Source: CBDBZX01 sp965213645 (lineage in GTDB: Bacteria; Deinococcota; Deinococci; Deinococcales; Trueperaceae). From it: DNA of 64,000 nt. Below the pieces are notes generated by a model. It was not told the origin of the DNA, searched no databases, and saw only the letters and a program-made list of their open reading frames with translations. The position numbers and the translations under genes were made by a program. Location: assembly GCA_965213645.1 (NCBI GenBank), contig CBDBZX010000004.1:310001-374000 (forward strand), given 5' to 3'. This document shows, one piece after another, positions 8,813-17,175 of the stretch (position 1 is the first letter of the stretch; each line of letters starts with the position of its first letter).

Positions 8813-9351
8813 CGCTTTTACCCTTCTGTAGTTGATTCGACGTAAACTTGTAAGGTTTTCACCCCAAGCGGCCTTGACAGCACCTCACTTTAAGACGGCG
8901 TGACACAACCGTTTGGTAGAAATGTCACACCCTGACGAGAACGCAGTAATACCAAAGTGATTTGAGGATGGCACAAAGTGACATTCTCAAACGCACTATG
9001 TGCGTAACTTCAGAGTACGAAGTTGTGCGAAGCAACGCCCTCACATTGTGCCATCCCTTCTTCAGTCCGGTATAAAGCTTGGTGAATGGACTTAGGCAAA
9101 GGCCCCCGCCCAACACTTCCGCAGGCTACAGCAAATTATGAGGGAAAAGGTGAAATTGAGTAGGATTTAGATGAGTTGAGGTGCTACATTTGCGGAGCTG
9201 GCGCAGATATTTATTTTGGATGAACTGAAGGATAGAGCCTCTTATACGGATTCCGATTGATTACTGCATAAACCCCTTCGTCGTTGATTCCGTAATCATC
9301 GGAATCCGTAGTCTTTTCAACTCGCTCCGCTCGGGGTAATTCCTACGGGAA
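8813..9351. other. 540-bp repeat-rich spacer without genes
   Basis: This gap contains the second 29-bp family E palindrome (8962-8990), further imperfect inverted words around 9000-9060 (GTACGAAGTTG, GCGAAGCAACG), and a family C palindrome at 9245-9310. I found no plausible coding frame or RNA gene. Confidence 0.6.
8962..8990. repeat. 29-bp palindrome (family E) upstream of the sulfotransferase
   Basis: Begins TTGAGGATGGCA and ends TGACATTCTCAA, matching the copy at 7621-7649 except in the middle and two arm positions. Confidence 0.6.
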
Positions 9352-9366
9352 TTACCCGGAAACGGT
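9245..9366. repeat. repeat family C copy 1
   Basis: A 66-bp core (9245-9310) starts TACGGATTCCG and ends with the inverted form CGGAATCCGTA. It is followed by CAACTCGCTCCGCTCGGGG and a small hairpin of TAATTCC/GGAATTA type. The second copy at 12482 has a core of the same 66-bp length and the same following word. Confidence 0.7.
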
Positions 9367-9720
9367 ATTACCCTCTTGCCGAACCTGCAAGACGAAATCG
9401 GCTACCTTTCCTTTCTCTGGTCTATCAAACCGCTCCAACGTCCAAAAGGTCGGGGAAAGTTGGCGTCCGCACTCGAGAAACAACCCGTACGTCGCGTTAA
9501 AGAGGTCTCGCTGCACCTCGCCGGGAACGGGGTTTTGGCTCAAGATCAAGAGGTCAATATCTGAACGCATAGGCGTCGTTTCGGACCACATGTCCCCTCT
9601 GGCAGCGGAACCAAAAAGCCAAGTCTGTGCTAGGTTCTCGCCTAAACGCTCTTTGATGAGGTCGAGGTAGCGGCGGACGCACCCGCGTTCCTCTTCGTTT
9701 AGGTGCTCGAGTTCTTCCAA
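9352..9720 (-). CDS. MNT-type nucleotidyltransferase domain protein
   Basis: This small (122 residue) pol-beta-superfamily nucleotidyltransferase has the minimal motif GSAARGD followed by SDIDLLIL, which provides the GSx(n)DxD metal-binding signature. Such MNT proteins usually pair with a HEPN protein or act as stand-alone adenylyltransferases; no HEPN partner is visible here. Its start lies 1 bp beyond the stop of the ABC permease gene, so it is probably the last gene of that operon. Its substrate is unknown. Confidence 0.75.
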   Translation of the reverse strand: MEELEHLNEEERGCVRRYLDLIKERLGENLAQTWLFGSAARGDMWSETTPMRSDIDLLILSQNPVPGEVQRDLFNATYGLFLECGRQLSPTFWTLERFDRPEKGKVADFVLQVRQEGNTVSG

Positions 9721-9721
9721 C

Positions 9722-10537
9722 CTAAGCGATTACTCTTTTGCGCATTCGCCACACACTAAACGCCGAGAGCGCCGCCCCTACCCCCAAGAGGTAAAGCGCA
9801 CTCCAGGCGAGCCCCGCCGCATCACCGTTTACGATGCCGCGCAAAAGTTGAACGCCGTGATAGAGCGGTGTCCCTTTAGCAAATACCACTAGAAAATCAG
9901 GAAAGCGCTCCTCGACGGGAAAGAAAATGTCTGAGAAGAGAAATGAGGGCGTGACGAACATGATGAAGAAGTAGGTGAAGAGGTCGATGCTTTTTACAAT
10001 TGACGTGAACGCTAAACCGATGGCGGAGAAACAAAAGCCCGTGAGAATGATGGCGAAGGGTGCGAGCAGCAACCAGGGCGTCAGCGGCACACCAAAAAAG
10101 AGCGTGATGACGAGAAAGATGGTGCCGTACATAAACGAGCGCGTGACCGCCCAGAGCGTCTCACCGATAACCACATCTTCCATATTGACCCTCGTCGCCA
10201 CCATCGCATCATAAATCTTGCCGAAATAGAGCTTCACGAAGACGTTGTAGGTCGTTTCGAACACCGCGCCGTTCATCGCAGACGCCGCAACCAGACCGGG
10301 CGCGATGTAGGCGACGTAGCCGTTTTCAAAAGTGCCACCCCCCGAAATGTACGCGCCCAACCCCACCCCGAGACCTAAGAGGTAGAAGACGGGCTCGAAG
10401 AAGTTCGGGACGAGCGAGTACATCCAGCGGTGCTTGTAGACGCGGGCGTTGCGCTCCCAAACGCGCCACGCGCCCGTTAGAGAGATGAGCTTACGCGAGC
10501 CGTAAGCGCTAGTTGAACCGACTGAGGATTGTGCCAT
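9722..10537 (-). CDS. ABC-2 type permease (NodJ/DrrB-like)
   Basis: This is the membrane subunit of an ABC-2 exporter. The 271-residue protein has about six transmembrane segments after a cytoplasmic N-terminus ending in WERNARVYKHRW, typical of the NodJ family. The middle contains the ABC-2 region FSAIGLAFTSI and the C-terminus ends in a basic tail. It starts 12 bp after its ATPase partner, giving a two-component exporter for a lipid, polysaccharide or drug-like substrate that cannot be deduced here. Confidence 0.88.
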   Translation of the reverse strand: MAQSSVGSTSAYGSRKLISLTGAWRVWERNARVYKHRWMYSLVPNFFEPVFYLLGLGVGLGAYISGGGTFENGYVAYIAPGLVAASAMNGAVFETTYNVFVKLYFGKIYDAMVATRVNMEDVVIGETLWAVTRSFMYGTIFLVITLFFGVPLTPWLLLAPFAIILTGFCFSAIGLAFTSIVKSIDLFTYFFIMFVTPSFLFSDIFFPVEERFPDFLVVFAKGTPLYHGVQLLRGIVNGDAAGLAWSALYLLGVGAALSAFSVWRMRKRVIA

Positions 10538-10549
10538 TTGATACCTCCC

Positions 10550-11539
10550 CTACCCCTCCCTAAGCGCCCGCCCCGTCAACTTCAAAAAGACATCCTCCAA
10601 ATTTCCCGGACGCACAAAGACCGTTCTAAAGTGAAACCCTTGAACTTCTAAGTCGTCAATAGTCTCGCGTCCGTTTTCGGTAAAAATACTGACGCGCTCG
10701 CCTGCTTTTTGCGCGGAGAGGTTGAGGGTGTTTATAGTTTGCTCCAACCTCTCAAAGTCCACCCCGTCAAGCCGCGCCTCTACCACCTCCGGCGCGACGT
10801 GCTCACGCACAAGCTGACGCGGCGAGCCCTGCGCGACGATGCGTCCCTGGTCCATGATGACGAGGCGGTCACAGAGCCTCTCGGCCTCGTCCATGTAGTG
10901 CGTCGTCATGATGAGGGTGACGCCTCTTGAACGCAACTCGTCCAACTTGTCCCACAGCGTAAGCCTCACCTGCGGGTCTAAGCCCGTGGTGGGCTCGTCT
11001 AAAATCACGATTTTCGGGTCGTTCATCAGACCTCTTGCCAACGTGAGCCGGCGCTTCATGCCACCTGAGAGCTCGCGGATTTGGGCGTGGTTTTTAGTGC
11101 TTAGCTCCAAAAACTCCAACAACTCCCCCGCCCGCTCTTTGGCAACGTTCGGCGTAATCTCATTGAAACGGGCGTAGATGAGCAGGTTATCTAAAACGCT
11201 CAACTCTTCGTCTAAATTGTCGAGCTGCGGCACGACGCCCAGCCCCGCCTTGATGCGCCTGTCGTCCTCGCCCGCAGTGAAGCCCATGACTGAGAGTTCA
11301 CCCGCTGAATGCGGCGTGACGCGGTAGATCATGCGCATGGTGGTGGACTTACCCGCGCCGTTGGGTCCCAACATTCCGAAAAACTCGCCCGCGTAAACGT
11401 CGAAGTCGATACCTGCGACGGCTTCCAACTCGCCATATTTCTTGGTGAGACCTCTCGCCTCAACAATCGTAGACTTGACCTCTTCTCCAGCTTCGCCCTC
11501 TCGTTTCACTGCCTGAACCGCACTCGCTAAAGTTGCCAA
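10550..11539 (-). CDS. ABC exporter ATP-binding protein (NodI/DrrA-like)
   Basis: This is the ATPase of an ABC-2 exporter with the permease gene just downstream. The 329-residue protein shows Walker A GPNGAGKST (near 58), the Q-loop in VVPQLDNLD, signature LSGGMKRRL, Walker B IVILDEPTTGLD and the H-loop TTHYMDEAE. After residue 240 comes the C-terminal domain common to DrrA/NodI-type exporters. All catalytic residues are intact. The first 20 residues are probably a flexible leader or an over-extended start. Confidence 0.92.
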   Translation of the reverse strand: MATLASAVQAVKREGEAGEEVKSTIVEARGLTKKYGELEAVAGIDFDVYAGEFFGMLGPNGAGKSTTMRMIYRVTPHSAGELSVMGFTAGEDDRRIKAGLGVVPQLDNLDEELSVLDNLLIYARFNEITPNVAKERAGELLEFLELSTKNHAQIRELSGGMKRRLTLARGLMNDPKIVILDEPTTGLDPQVRLTLWDKLDELRSRGVTLIMTTHYMDEAERLCDRLVIMDQGRIVAQGSPRQLVREHVAPEVVEARLDGVDFERLEQTINTLNLSAQKAGERVSIFTENGRETIDDLEVQGFHFRTVFVRPGNLEDVFLKLTGRALREG

Positions 11540-11673
11540 TGGGTGTCACCTCTGACCTCATCATAAGACCTCTTCAGCAACCATAGATGTAGGCGAGGGC
11601 GTACTCAAAAACCGTGTGCTGACGCGCCATCGTCTCACCTCTTCTCCTGCTACGTTTTGAATGGAGGGTAGAC

Positions 11674-11890
11674 ATGGGTAGTCTTATGGAAGGCGACACG
11701 GTTTCCTGGGCTTGGGGCAACGGGCAAGCGTCGGGCAAGATTATTGAGAAGCACAAAGATGACGTTACGAAGAACGATCAAAGGCAATGAAGTCACCAAA
11801 CACGGCGCGGAAGACAACCCCGCCATCCTTATCGAGCAAGAGGATGGGACGCAGGTCTTGAAGCTCGATGAAGTCGAAAAGGAGTCTTAA
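11674..11890 (+). pseudogene. DUF2945/HVA1 (Tudor-like) small protein gene with a frameshift
   Basis: The start ATG at 11674 has a good ribosome site (GGAGGG at 11663-11668). The frame reads GDTVSWAWGNGQASGKIIEKH, typical of the DUF2945/HVA1 family, then after DDVTK runs into TGA at 11788. From about 11774 a frame shifted by one base continues the family pattern (TIKGNEVTKHG, then LKLDEVEKES) and stops at 11890, directly before the next ATG. One extra A in the AAGAACG stretch near 11771-11774 explains it. It could be a genuine pseudogene, a sequencing or assembly error, or less likely a programmed shift. The complete protein would be about 71 residues. Confidence 0.75.
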
Positions 11891-12163
11891 ATGGCAGACA
11901 GCCAAACAACCACCGACCACGACACCATTAAAAAATGGGCCGAAGAACGTAACGGCCACCCTGCAACCGTCGAAAGCACCGCCGAGGGAGACGAAGCAGG
12001 TATTTTACGCATCGAGTTCGAAAGAGGCGACAGCGGCGACCTCAAAGAGATTAGCTGGGACGAGTTCTTCAGCAAATTTGAGGAGGAAAACCTAGCGTTT
12101 TTGTATCAAGAGGAAACGAGTGACGGTGAGACCAGCCGCTTCTTCAAGCTGGTAAGCCGCTAA
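11891..12163 (+). CDS. small conserved acidic protein, often found next to DUF2945 genes
   Basis: The 90-residue acidic soluble protein has the pattern HDTIKKWAEERNGHPATV, then GILRIEF, EISWDEFFSKFEE, LAFLYQEET and SRFFKLVSR. I recognise this as a conserved small family that databases often mislabel as a glucan-branching enzyme; its function is unknown. The ATG follows the TAA of the frameshifted DUF2945 frame with no gap, so the two form an operon. A general stress role is inferred from the neighbours. Confidence 0.75.
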   Translation: MADSQTTTDHDTIKKWAEERNGHPATVESTAEGDEAGILRIEFERGDSGDLKEISWDEFFSKFEEENLAFLYQEETSDGETSRFFKLVSR

Positions 12164-12204
12164 AGGCGAAAAAAGGTGTATAAAAGGCACTGAAAGGAGG
12201 TGTC

Positions 12205-12459
12205 ATGAGTATCATTCTGTGGATTATCTTCGGCGCACTCGCGGGCTGGATTGCGAGTTTGATCGTCGGCACGAACGACCAGCAAGGGTGCTTGCTCGAC
12301 ATCGTTGTAGGCATTGTCGGTGCGTTCATCGGCGGCTACGTGTTCTCGTTTTTCGGCGGCACGGGCGTGTCGGGTTTCAACTTGCCCAGCTTGCTCGTCG
12401 CGATCGTCGGCGCAGTGATTTTGCTTTTTATCGTCAAGGCGATTCGCGGGCGAACCTAG
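12205..12459 (+). CDS. GlsB/YeaQ/YmgE family membrane protein
   Basis: This 84-residue, three-helix membrane protein of the transglycosylase-associated family is usually linked to stress responses; the biochemical role is unknown. The family signature is clear: WIIFGALAGWIAS at the start, the central DIVVGIVGAFIGGYV helix with small-residue spacing, and the final hydrophobic segment before a basic end. A strong ribosome site AGGAGG lies 7 nt before the ATG. It follows two other small stress-type genes on the same strand. Confidence 0.9.
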   Translation: MSIILWIIFGALAGWIASLIVGTNDQQGCLLDIVVGIVGAFIGGYVFSFFGGTGVSGFNLPSLLVAIVGAVILLFIVKAIRGRT

Positions 12460-12481
12460 CATAAGGGTGATTCATGAATCA

Positions 12482-12612
12482 TACGGATTCCGGTTGATTA
12501 CTCCATAAACTCTTGCAGAGTTGATTCCGTTATCACCGGAGTCCGTACTTGTTTCTACTCGCTCTGCTCGGGATTAAATACGAAACTTTATTTCGTGTTT
12601 AACCGGAAAGGG
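12482..12612. repeat. repeat family C copy 2
   Basis: The core 12482-12547 again starts TACGGATTCCG and ends CGGAGTCCGTA, and is followed by CTACTCGCTCTGCTCGGG and a hairpin built on CGAAACTTTATTTCG. Compare the copy at 9245-9366. Confidence 0.7.
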
Positions 12613-12723
12613 TACCCCCTACATAGAACTGCATTCGCATACAGGTAACTCAGTGCTGACGTAGAGGCGGGTTTGAAACCCGCCCCTATGATGCATCAGG
12701 AAAAGCTGTGGTTCTGCTGTGAA

Positions 12724-13338
12724 TCAAGCGCGCTTCAGCACCTCTCCCACCGTCCGCAACATGTAGTTCATCGACACCGCCCCAGGGTCAAGGTGTCCTT
12801 GACCTCTGCCCACCTGCGCCGCTCGCCCCTTCTGACTCTTCATCTCTTTGGTCGCTTCCATCCCCTCTTTGGCGGCAGGTAACGCACTCTGCCACGCCTC
12901 AGCGAGAGGTCGGTCTTCCGCATCTTTCAAGGCGTCTAAAAACGGATGCAGCGTGTCGAGCATCGTCTTCTGCCCTGGCTCCGCTTTGCCGAGTTTCTTC
13001 ATGCGCTCGTAGCCCAAGTGCATCGCCTCGTGAACGCCCCCGGTCGTCACCTCCTCGGGAAACTTATTACCGATGGTGATAATAAAGATGCCCACCAGCG
13101 CACCCGACGAGCCCCCCGCCGCGTCCGAAAAGGCTGCGCCCGCGTCACTGATGAGGTCGGCTGTGCTCTCGCCCTGCGCTTCGTCCGCCGACTTCCGCGC
13201 CGCCTTGAGCCCGCGTACCATGCCGATGCCGTGGTCGCCATCGCCCGCCACCGCGTCGAGCTTGCCCAACTCGTCCTCGTGCTCGTCAATGACCTTATAG
13301 ACCTCTTGAAAGATGCTTTTGACAACGTCTGCAGACAC
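12724..13338 (-). CDS. DhaL-like nucleotide-binding subunit of a ketose kinase
   Basis: This 204-residue protein is the ADP/ATP-binding all-helical subunit that works with the DhaK-like protein encoded just upstream. The metal-nucleotide motif GDGDHGIG occurs at about 30-37, followed by the conserved GGSSGALVG segment and the late GRAAQVGRGQGHLDPGA motif. No DhaM (PTS) gene is present, so an ATP-dependent kinase is inferred. In this context the likely substrate is L-erythrulose or a related tetrulose rather than dihydroxyacetone. It is the last gene of the polyol operon. Confidence 0.88.
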   Translation of the reverse strand: MSADVVKSIFQEVYKVIDEHEDELGKLDAVAGDGDHGIGMVRGLKAARKSADEAQGESTADLISDAGAAFSDAAGGSSGALVGIFIITIGNKFPEEVTTGGVHEAMHLGYERMKKLGKAEPGQKTMLDTLHPFLDALKDAEDRPLAEAWQSALPAAKEGMEATKEMKSQKGRAAQVGRGQGHLDPGAVSMNYMLRTVGEVLKRA

Positions 13339-13340
13339 GT

Positions 13341-14342
13341 TTAACCTCCGATGTGGGTGTAGGCGGGCGTGCTTACGGGCGCTTCTACCAGCTCTTGCAA
13401 CTCGTCATCCAGCCAGAAGAGCGTCAGCGAACAGCCCGCCATGTCGAGCGAGGTCACGACCTGGTCCACGATAGGGCGGTAAATTTCAAAGTCACCGCTG
13501 AGCTTTTTATGCACGCTCTGGTAGAGGACGAAAAGCTCCTCTGGACTTGTGCGCCCGAGCGTGTTGACGATGATGCCGACGCGGTTGCCAGCGTCTTCGG
13601 GCGCGTCAGCGAGGATGCGCTCAATCATCAGGTCAGCGATTTCGTGTGCCGGGCGTAACTCGCCCACCTCCACGCCGGGCTCGCCGTGAATCCCTAAGCC
13701 GAGTTCCATCTTGCCTTTGTCTACGGTGAAAAGAGGTTCGCTCTTACCGGGCAGCGTGCAGCCATCAAAGGCGACGCCGTAGGTGCGAATTCGGCTGTTG
13801 ACCTTATCGCCAAGGCGCTTGACCTCTTTGAGACTGTCGCCCCGCGCCGCGCTCGCGCCCGTACACTTGTAGGCGTAGAACGCGCCCGCCACCCCGCGCC
13901 GCTTCTCGCGCTCATCAGGTCCGCCCGAGGCCACGTCATCCGTAACGACGACGCTCTCAACCTCTATGCCGTCGTCCTCCAACCTCATCACCGCCATGTC
14001 GAAGTTCATCACATCGCCCGAGTAGTTGCCATAACAAAAGAGAATGCCCGCGTCACTCTCCACCGCCTTCGCCACGCGGTAGGCTTGCTCACCCGAGGGG
14101 CTGGTAAAAATATCTCCAATCACCGACGCGCTCATCATCCCTTCGCCGACGACGCCTGCAAAGGTCGGATAGTGCCCAGAGCCGCCGCCGTTAATGACCG
14201 AGACGTGCCCCTTTTTCGGTGCGCCATTCGCCATCACACCCGCCGCGTTCGGCACGCGCGTCCAGTAGCGGCTGTAGGCCGCCGCCATCCCTTCGATGAG
14301 TTCTTCCTTGAAGTTGGTCGGGTCATTGACGAGGTTTGCCAT
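13341..14342 (-). CDS. DhaK-like ketose kinase substrate-binding subunit
   Basis: This protein binds the keto-sugar covalently through a histidine and presents it to DhaL for phosphorylation. The 333-residue protein contains INGGGSGHYPTFAG at about 50-63 and the hemiaminal-forming His in LGLGIHGEPGVE near 219. Its neighbours are a TIM-like and an RpiB-like isomerase, the combination described for L-erythrulose kinase plus LerI/EryH and DerI/EryI in mycobacterial and Brucella tetritol pathways. I infer L-erythrulose or a similar tetrulose as substrate; dihydroxyacetone is the alternative. dhaL follows after 2 bp. Confidence 0.88.
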   Translation of the reverse strand: MANLVNDPTNFKEELIEGMAAAYSRYWTRVPNAAGVMANGAPKKGHVSVINGGGSGHYPTFAGVVGEGMMSASVIGDIFTSPSGEQAYRVAKAVESDAGILFCYGNYSGDVMNFDMAVMRLEDDGIEVESVVVTDDVASGGPDEREKRRGVAGAFYAYKCTGASAARGDSLKEVKRLGDKVNSRIRTYGVAFDGCTLPGKSEPLFTVDKGKMELGLGIHGEPGVEVGELRPAHEIADLMIERILADAPEDAGNRVGIIVNTLGRTSPEELFVLYQSVHKKLSGDFEIYRPIVDQVVTSLDMAGCSLTLFWLDDELQELVEAPVSTPAYTHIGG

Positions 14343-14363
14343 GTCTCTCCTCTCGAGTCACTG

Positions 14364-15311
14364 TCAAATTGATAACGTTTTTGCTGTGTTCATAAAGTCT
14401 AACGTACTTTCCAAGTCCACAATCCCCGCATCCGAGCCGAGCCCTGTGATGACCAATGCCGACGACGCCGTCCCGAGCCGCCCCGCCTCCTCCAAGCTCC
14501 ACCCCTTTGAGAGACCGACGATAAAGCCCGCGCAGTACGCATCGCCGCAGCCCGTCGAATCCACCACTGGGACCTCCAACGCGCTCAGGCGAATCTCATC
14601 CATATCAGCCCCGGCGATGCTGCTACCAAGTTCGCCCATCTTGAAAACCGTGTGACGCACGCCCTTGTCTAAAAAGAACCGGATGACCTCTTCGCGCTTC
14701 TCGAGCCCGCAAATCATTCGCGCCTCGTCCAGTCCGGGCATGAAGTAGTCGATATGTTCAAAACACGGCTCTAAAACCTCCAGCAAATCCTCACGCACAG
14801 TCGCAATCATGTCGAGCGTGGTGGTGACGCCCTTCTCCCTGGCGAACTTGAGCACCTCCGCCGTCGGCTCCCCGTCGAGCTTGGGCATGAGGTACGTTCC
14901 GCCCAAGTGCAAGAAGTCAGCTTCGGCAATTACACCGAAGTCGATGTCCTCCAAGCTGAGTTCCGCGTTCGCGCCGAGCACATGAATCGCAGGGCGCTCC
15001 CCGTTCGGACGAATCGGCAACATCGTTGCGGAGGTCTGCACGCCCGTTTTGCGCTTCAAACAAGAGGTGTCGATACCGTAGCGGTTCATCGTGTCTATGA
15101 TGAAGTTACCGAGTTCGTCCGTACCAATGGCCCCCATCGCGGTGACGTTCGCGCCGAGTTTGGCGAGGTCAACGCTCGTCCCTGCCGCCGTGCCCGCGAC
15201 GGTCAAACGGATTTCGTCGATGACGTCTAAGTGCTGCCCGTCAGGAATGCGCGTGACGTGCCTGCCCAAGATGTCGAGAATGTGGATACCGAGAGACACA
15301 ACTTTGGTCAT
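14364..15311 (-). CDS. PfkB-family carbohydrate kinase
   Basis: This 315-residue ribokinase-superfamily kinase has the N-terminal GG-like region (VAGTAAGTSVDLAKLGA) and the C-terminal PfkB signature with anion hole and catalytic Asp (DSTGCGDAYCAGF near 250-262). The sugar is not identifiable from sequence. It overlaps the stop of the tpiA-like gene by one base and precedes dhaK-like, so it belongs to the polyol operon. It may phosphorylate a second transported substrate or an intermediate not handled by DhaKL. Confidence 0.85.
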   Translation of the reverse strand: MTKVVSLGIHILDILGRHVTRIPDGQHLDVIDEIRLTVAGTAAGTSVDLAKLGANVTAMGAIGTDELGNFIIDTMNRYGIDTSCLKRKTGVQTSATMLPIRPNGERPAIHVLGANAELSLEDIDFGVIAEADFLHLGGTYLMPKLDGEPTAEVLKFAREKGVTTTLDMIATVREDLLEVLEPCFEHIDYFMPGLDEARMICGLEKREEVIRFFLDKGVRHTVFKMGELGSSIAGADMDEIRLSALEVPVVDSTGCGDAYCAGFIVGLSKGWSLEEAGRLGTASSALVITGLGSDAGIVDLESTLDFMNTAKTLSI

Positions 15312-16099
15312 TACGCACTCCTTTCAGCAAGAGGTTCGGGAGCGGCTTGACGCATCCCCAAAGAGCGCCTTAACACACTGAGAAACCCCTCCGCCGTCCG
15401 CGCTGCTCGCCCAACAAAAAGTCCATTTACTTGACTGAGTTCGGCGTAAGCCGCGCAGTTCTCTTCGTTCACGCTGCCGCCGTAGAGGATGGGTACGCTC
15501 TGAATTCCCAACAGTTGCAAGGTTCGGCGGATGACCTCGAGACTCGCCTCGACCTCTTCTGGCTCCGCCTCTTCCCCCCCTTCACCGATTGCCCAGACGG
15601 GCTCATAGGCGATGAGAAGATGACCCTCCTCAACCCCTCGTAGTGCGGACTCTTGCAGTGCAGCCCTAAGCTGCCTCACTACAACCGCTTCCCCTTCTCC
15701 CTGTTGTTTTTGTTCCAAGGTCTCCCCTACGCAAAGAAGCACCCTAAGCCCGTGCCGAAGCGCACTCCGTACCTTTTTCCGAATCACCTCATCCGTCTCG
15801 CCGAAGTCGCGCCGCCGCTCCGCGTGACCGAGCATGACGAGGTCTAACCCCAACGCGCGGAGCATCACGGGCGAAATCTCGCCGGTATACGCACCCTCAT
15901 CCGCCCAGTGCATCGTTTGAGCGCCGAGCCAGAGCTTTGAGGTGTGCGTTTTAAGCTCTTGCAAAGAGGTGAAGGGTGGCAGGACGAAACATTGAACCTC
16001 TCCACTTTCAGGCAGATGAGGTTCTAAGGCTTGCACAAACCTCTTCGTCTCCTCCGCTGTCCCGTACATCTTGAGGTTTGTACCGAAATAAAACATCAA
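15311..16099 (-). CDS. triosephosphate-isomerase-like protein (EryH/LerI type)
   Basis: This TIM-barrel isomerase has 262 residues. Catalytic residues are present: Lys in GTNLKMY near 11, His in LGHAERR near 95, Glu in AYEPVWAIG near 167, and the YGGSV phosphate loop. It departs from housekeeping TpiA at GNWKMN (here GTNLKM) and GHSERR (here GHAERR). The position between sugar kinase and transporter genes suggests the paralogue that epimerises L-erythrulose phosphate to D-erythrulose phosphate. Its start overlaps the upstream ATPase stop by 4 bp. Confidence 0.85.
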   Translation of the reverse strand: MMFYFGTNLKMYGTAEETKRFVQALEPHLPESGEVQCFVLPPFTSLQELKTHTSKLWLGAQTMHWADEGAYTGEISPVMLRALGLDLVMLGHAERRRDFGETDEVIRKKVRSALRHGLRVLLCVGETLEQKQQGEGEAVVVRQLRAALQESALRGVEEGHLLIAYEPVWAIGEGGEEAEPEEVEASLEVIRRTLQLLGIQSVPILYGGSVNEENCAAYAELSQVNGLFVGRAARTAEGFLSVLRRSLGMRQAAPEPLAERSA

Positions 16100-17175
16100 G
16101 CGAAGGGCGTCTCTAAACGCTGACCGTTCTGGTCGAAAAGCATGACGGATTCAGGAGGCACATGCACCCACACCTCTTGCCCCGTAACGACTTCCGAGGG
16201 CAACACCTTCGCTTTGAGCTTTTGCCCGTTCACCTGGAGCGTCAAGAGGTGTTGACCCCCAATGACGATAGCGCGGTGCGTGACCTTTGCTTTCACCGCG
16301 TCCGGTTGAGGTCGCGACAAGACTCGCACCCGCTCGGGGCGCACGCCGACAAAGACCTCTCTTTCAGCTATTTCCGCTCGAATCGCCTTCCCAAAAAGCG
16401 GTGCGTGGAGCCTTCCGTTTTCAACCCTATGCGGTACGAAGTTCATCCCCGGATTGCCCAAGAACCACCCTCCGAAGCGCTCATTCGGGCGCTCATAGAC
16501 CTCTTCGGGCGAGCCGCGCTGGACGATTTCGCCGTCTCGCATCAGGGCGATGTCATCGGCTAGGGTCATCGCTTCGGTCTGGTCGTGGGTGACGTAGACG
16601 ATGGTCTGGTTGTGCTGTTTGGTGAGGTTTTTCAGCGCCGTTTTGAGTTGCACTTTAGAATCAGCGTCCACGTTGGTAATTGGCTCGTCGAAAAGGATGA
16701 TTTTGGGACGCCGCGCCACCGCCCGCGCGACCGAGACCTTTTGCAGCGTGCCGTTATCCAGCGTGTCCACGTTCTTGTAGGCGTGCGCGGAAAGCTCGAG
16801 CCCCGCCAACACCCCCTCCACCCGCTCCTTGCGCTCTTTTTTGGATAACCCTTTGACCTCTTTGAGCGGCAGTTCGATGTTGCTAAATACGTCGATGCCC
16901 CTATACACCACCGGATACTGAAAGACCATCCCGATGTTGCGCTGACTCGGCGAGAGGTCAGTGACGCGCTCGTCGCCCAAGTAGATGTCGCCGCTTGAAG
17001 GGGTCTCTAATCCTGCAATAAGGCGCATCAAGGTCGTTTTACCGCAACCCGACGGACCCAAGAGACACGTCACGGTAGAGGTCGGAAAGCTCAGCGTGAG
17101 GTCGCGCACAGCGGTCACCTCCGCCTCTTTCATCTTAAAGACTTTTTGCAGGTTCTCCAAGCGAATCTCAGCCAC
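16096..17175 (-). CDS. polyol ABC transporter ATPase with a degenerate signature motif
   Basis: This is a MalK/UgpC-type ATPase of a CUT1-like importer, 359 residues with a C-terminal OB/TOBE region from about 240. Walker A GPSGCGKTT (40-48), Q86, Walker B with Glu164 (ILFDEP) and the H-loop His197 (VTHDQTEA) are canonical. The LSGGQ signature is replaced by DNGTLQ near 140-145. Its partner ATPase upstream keeps LSGGQ but has lost the Walker-B Glu and H-loop His, so the pair would form one good and one dead ATP site. The layout resembles the GlpS/GlpT pair of the Rhizobium glycerol importer. Confidence 0.88.
   Translation of the reverse strand: MAEIRLENLQKVFKMKEAEVTAVRDLTLSFPTSTVTCLLGPSGCGKTTLMRLIAGLETPSSGDIYLGDERVTDLSPSQRNIGMVFQYPVVYRGIDVFSNIELPLKEVKGLSKKERKERVEGVLAGLELSAHAYKNVDTLDNGTLQKVSVARAVARRPKIILFDEPITNVDADSKVQLKTALKNLTKQHNQTIVYVTHDQTEAMTLADDIALMRDGEIVQRGSPEEVYERPNERFGGWFLGNPGMNFVPHRVENGRLHAPLFGKAIRAEIAEREVFVGVRPERVRVLSRPQPDAVKAKVTHRAIVIGGQHLLTLQVNGQKLKAKVLPSEVVTGQEVWVHVPPESVMLFDQNGQRLETPFA

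Noticed and set aside
16096..16150. Separate short frames inside the ABC and DhaK/TpiA genes on the plus strand
   Set aside because: All overlap conserved minus-strand genes and lack family patterns.
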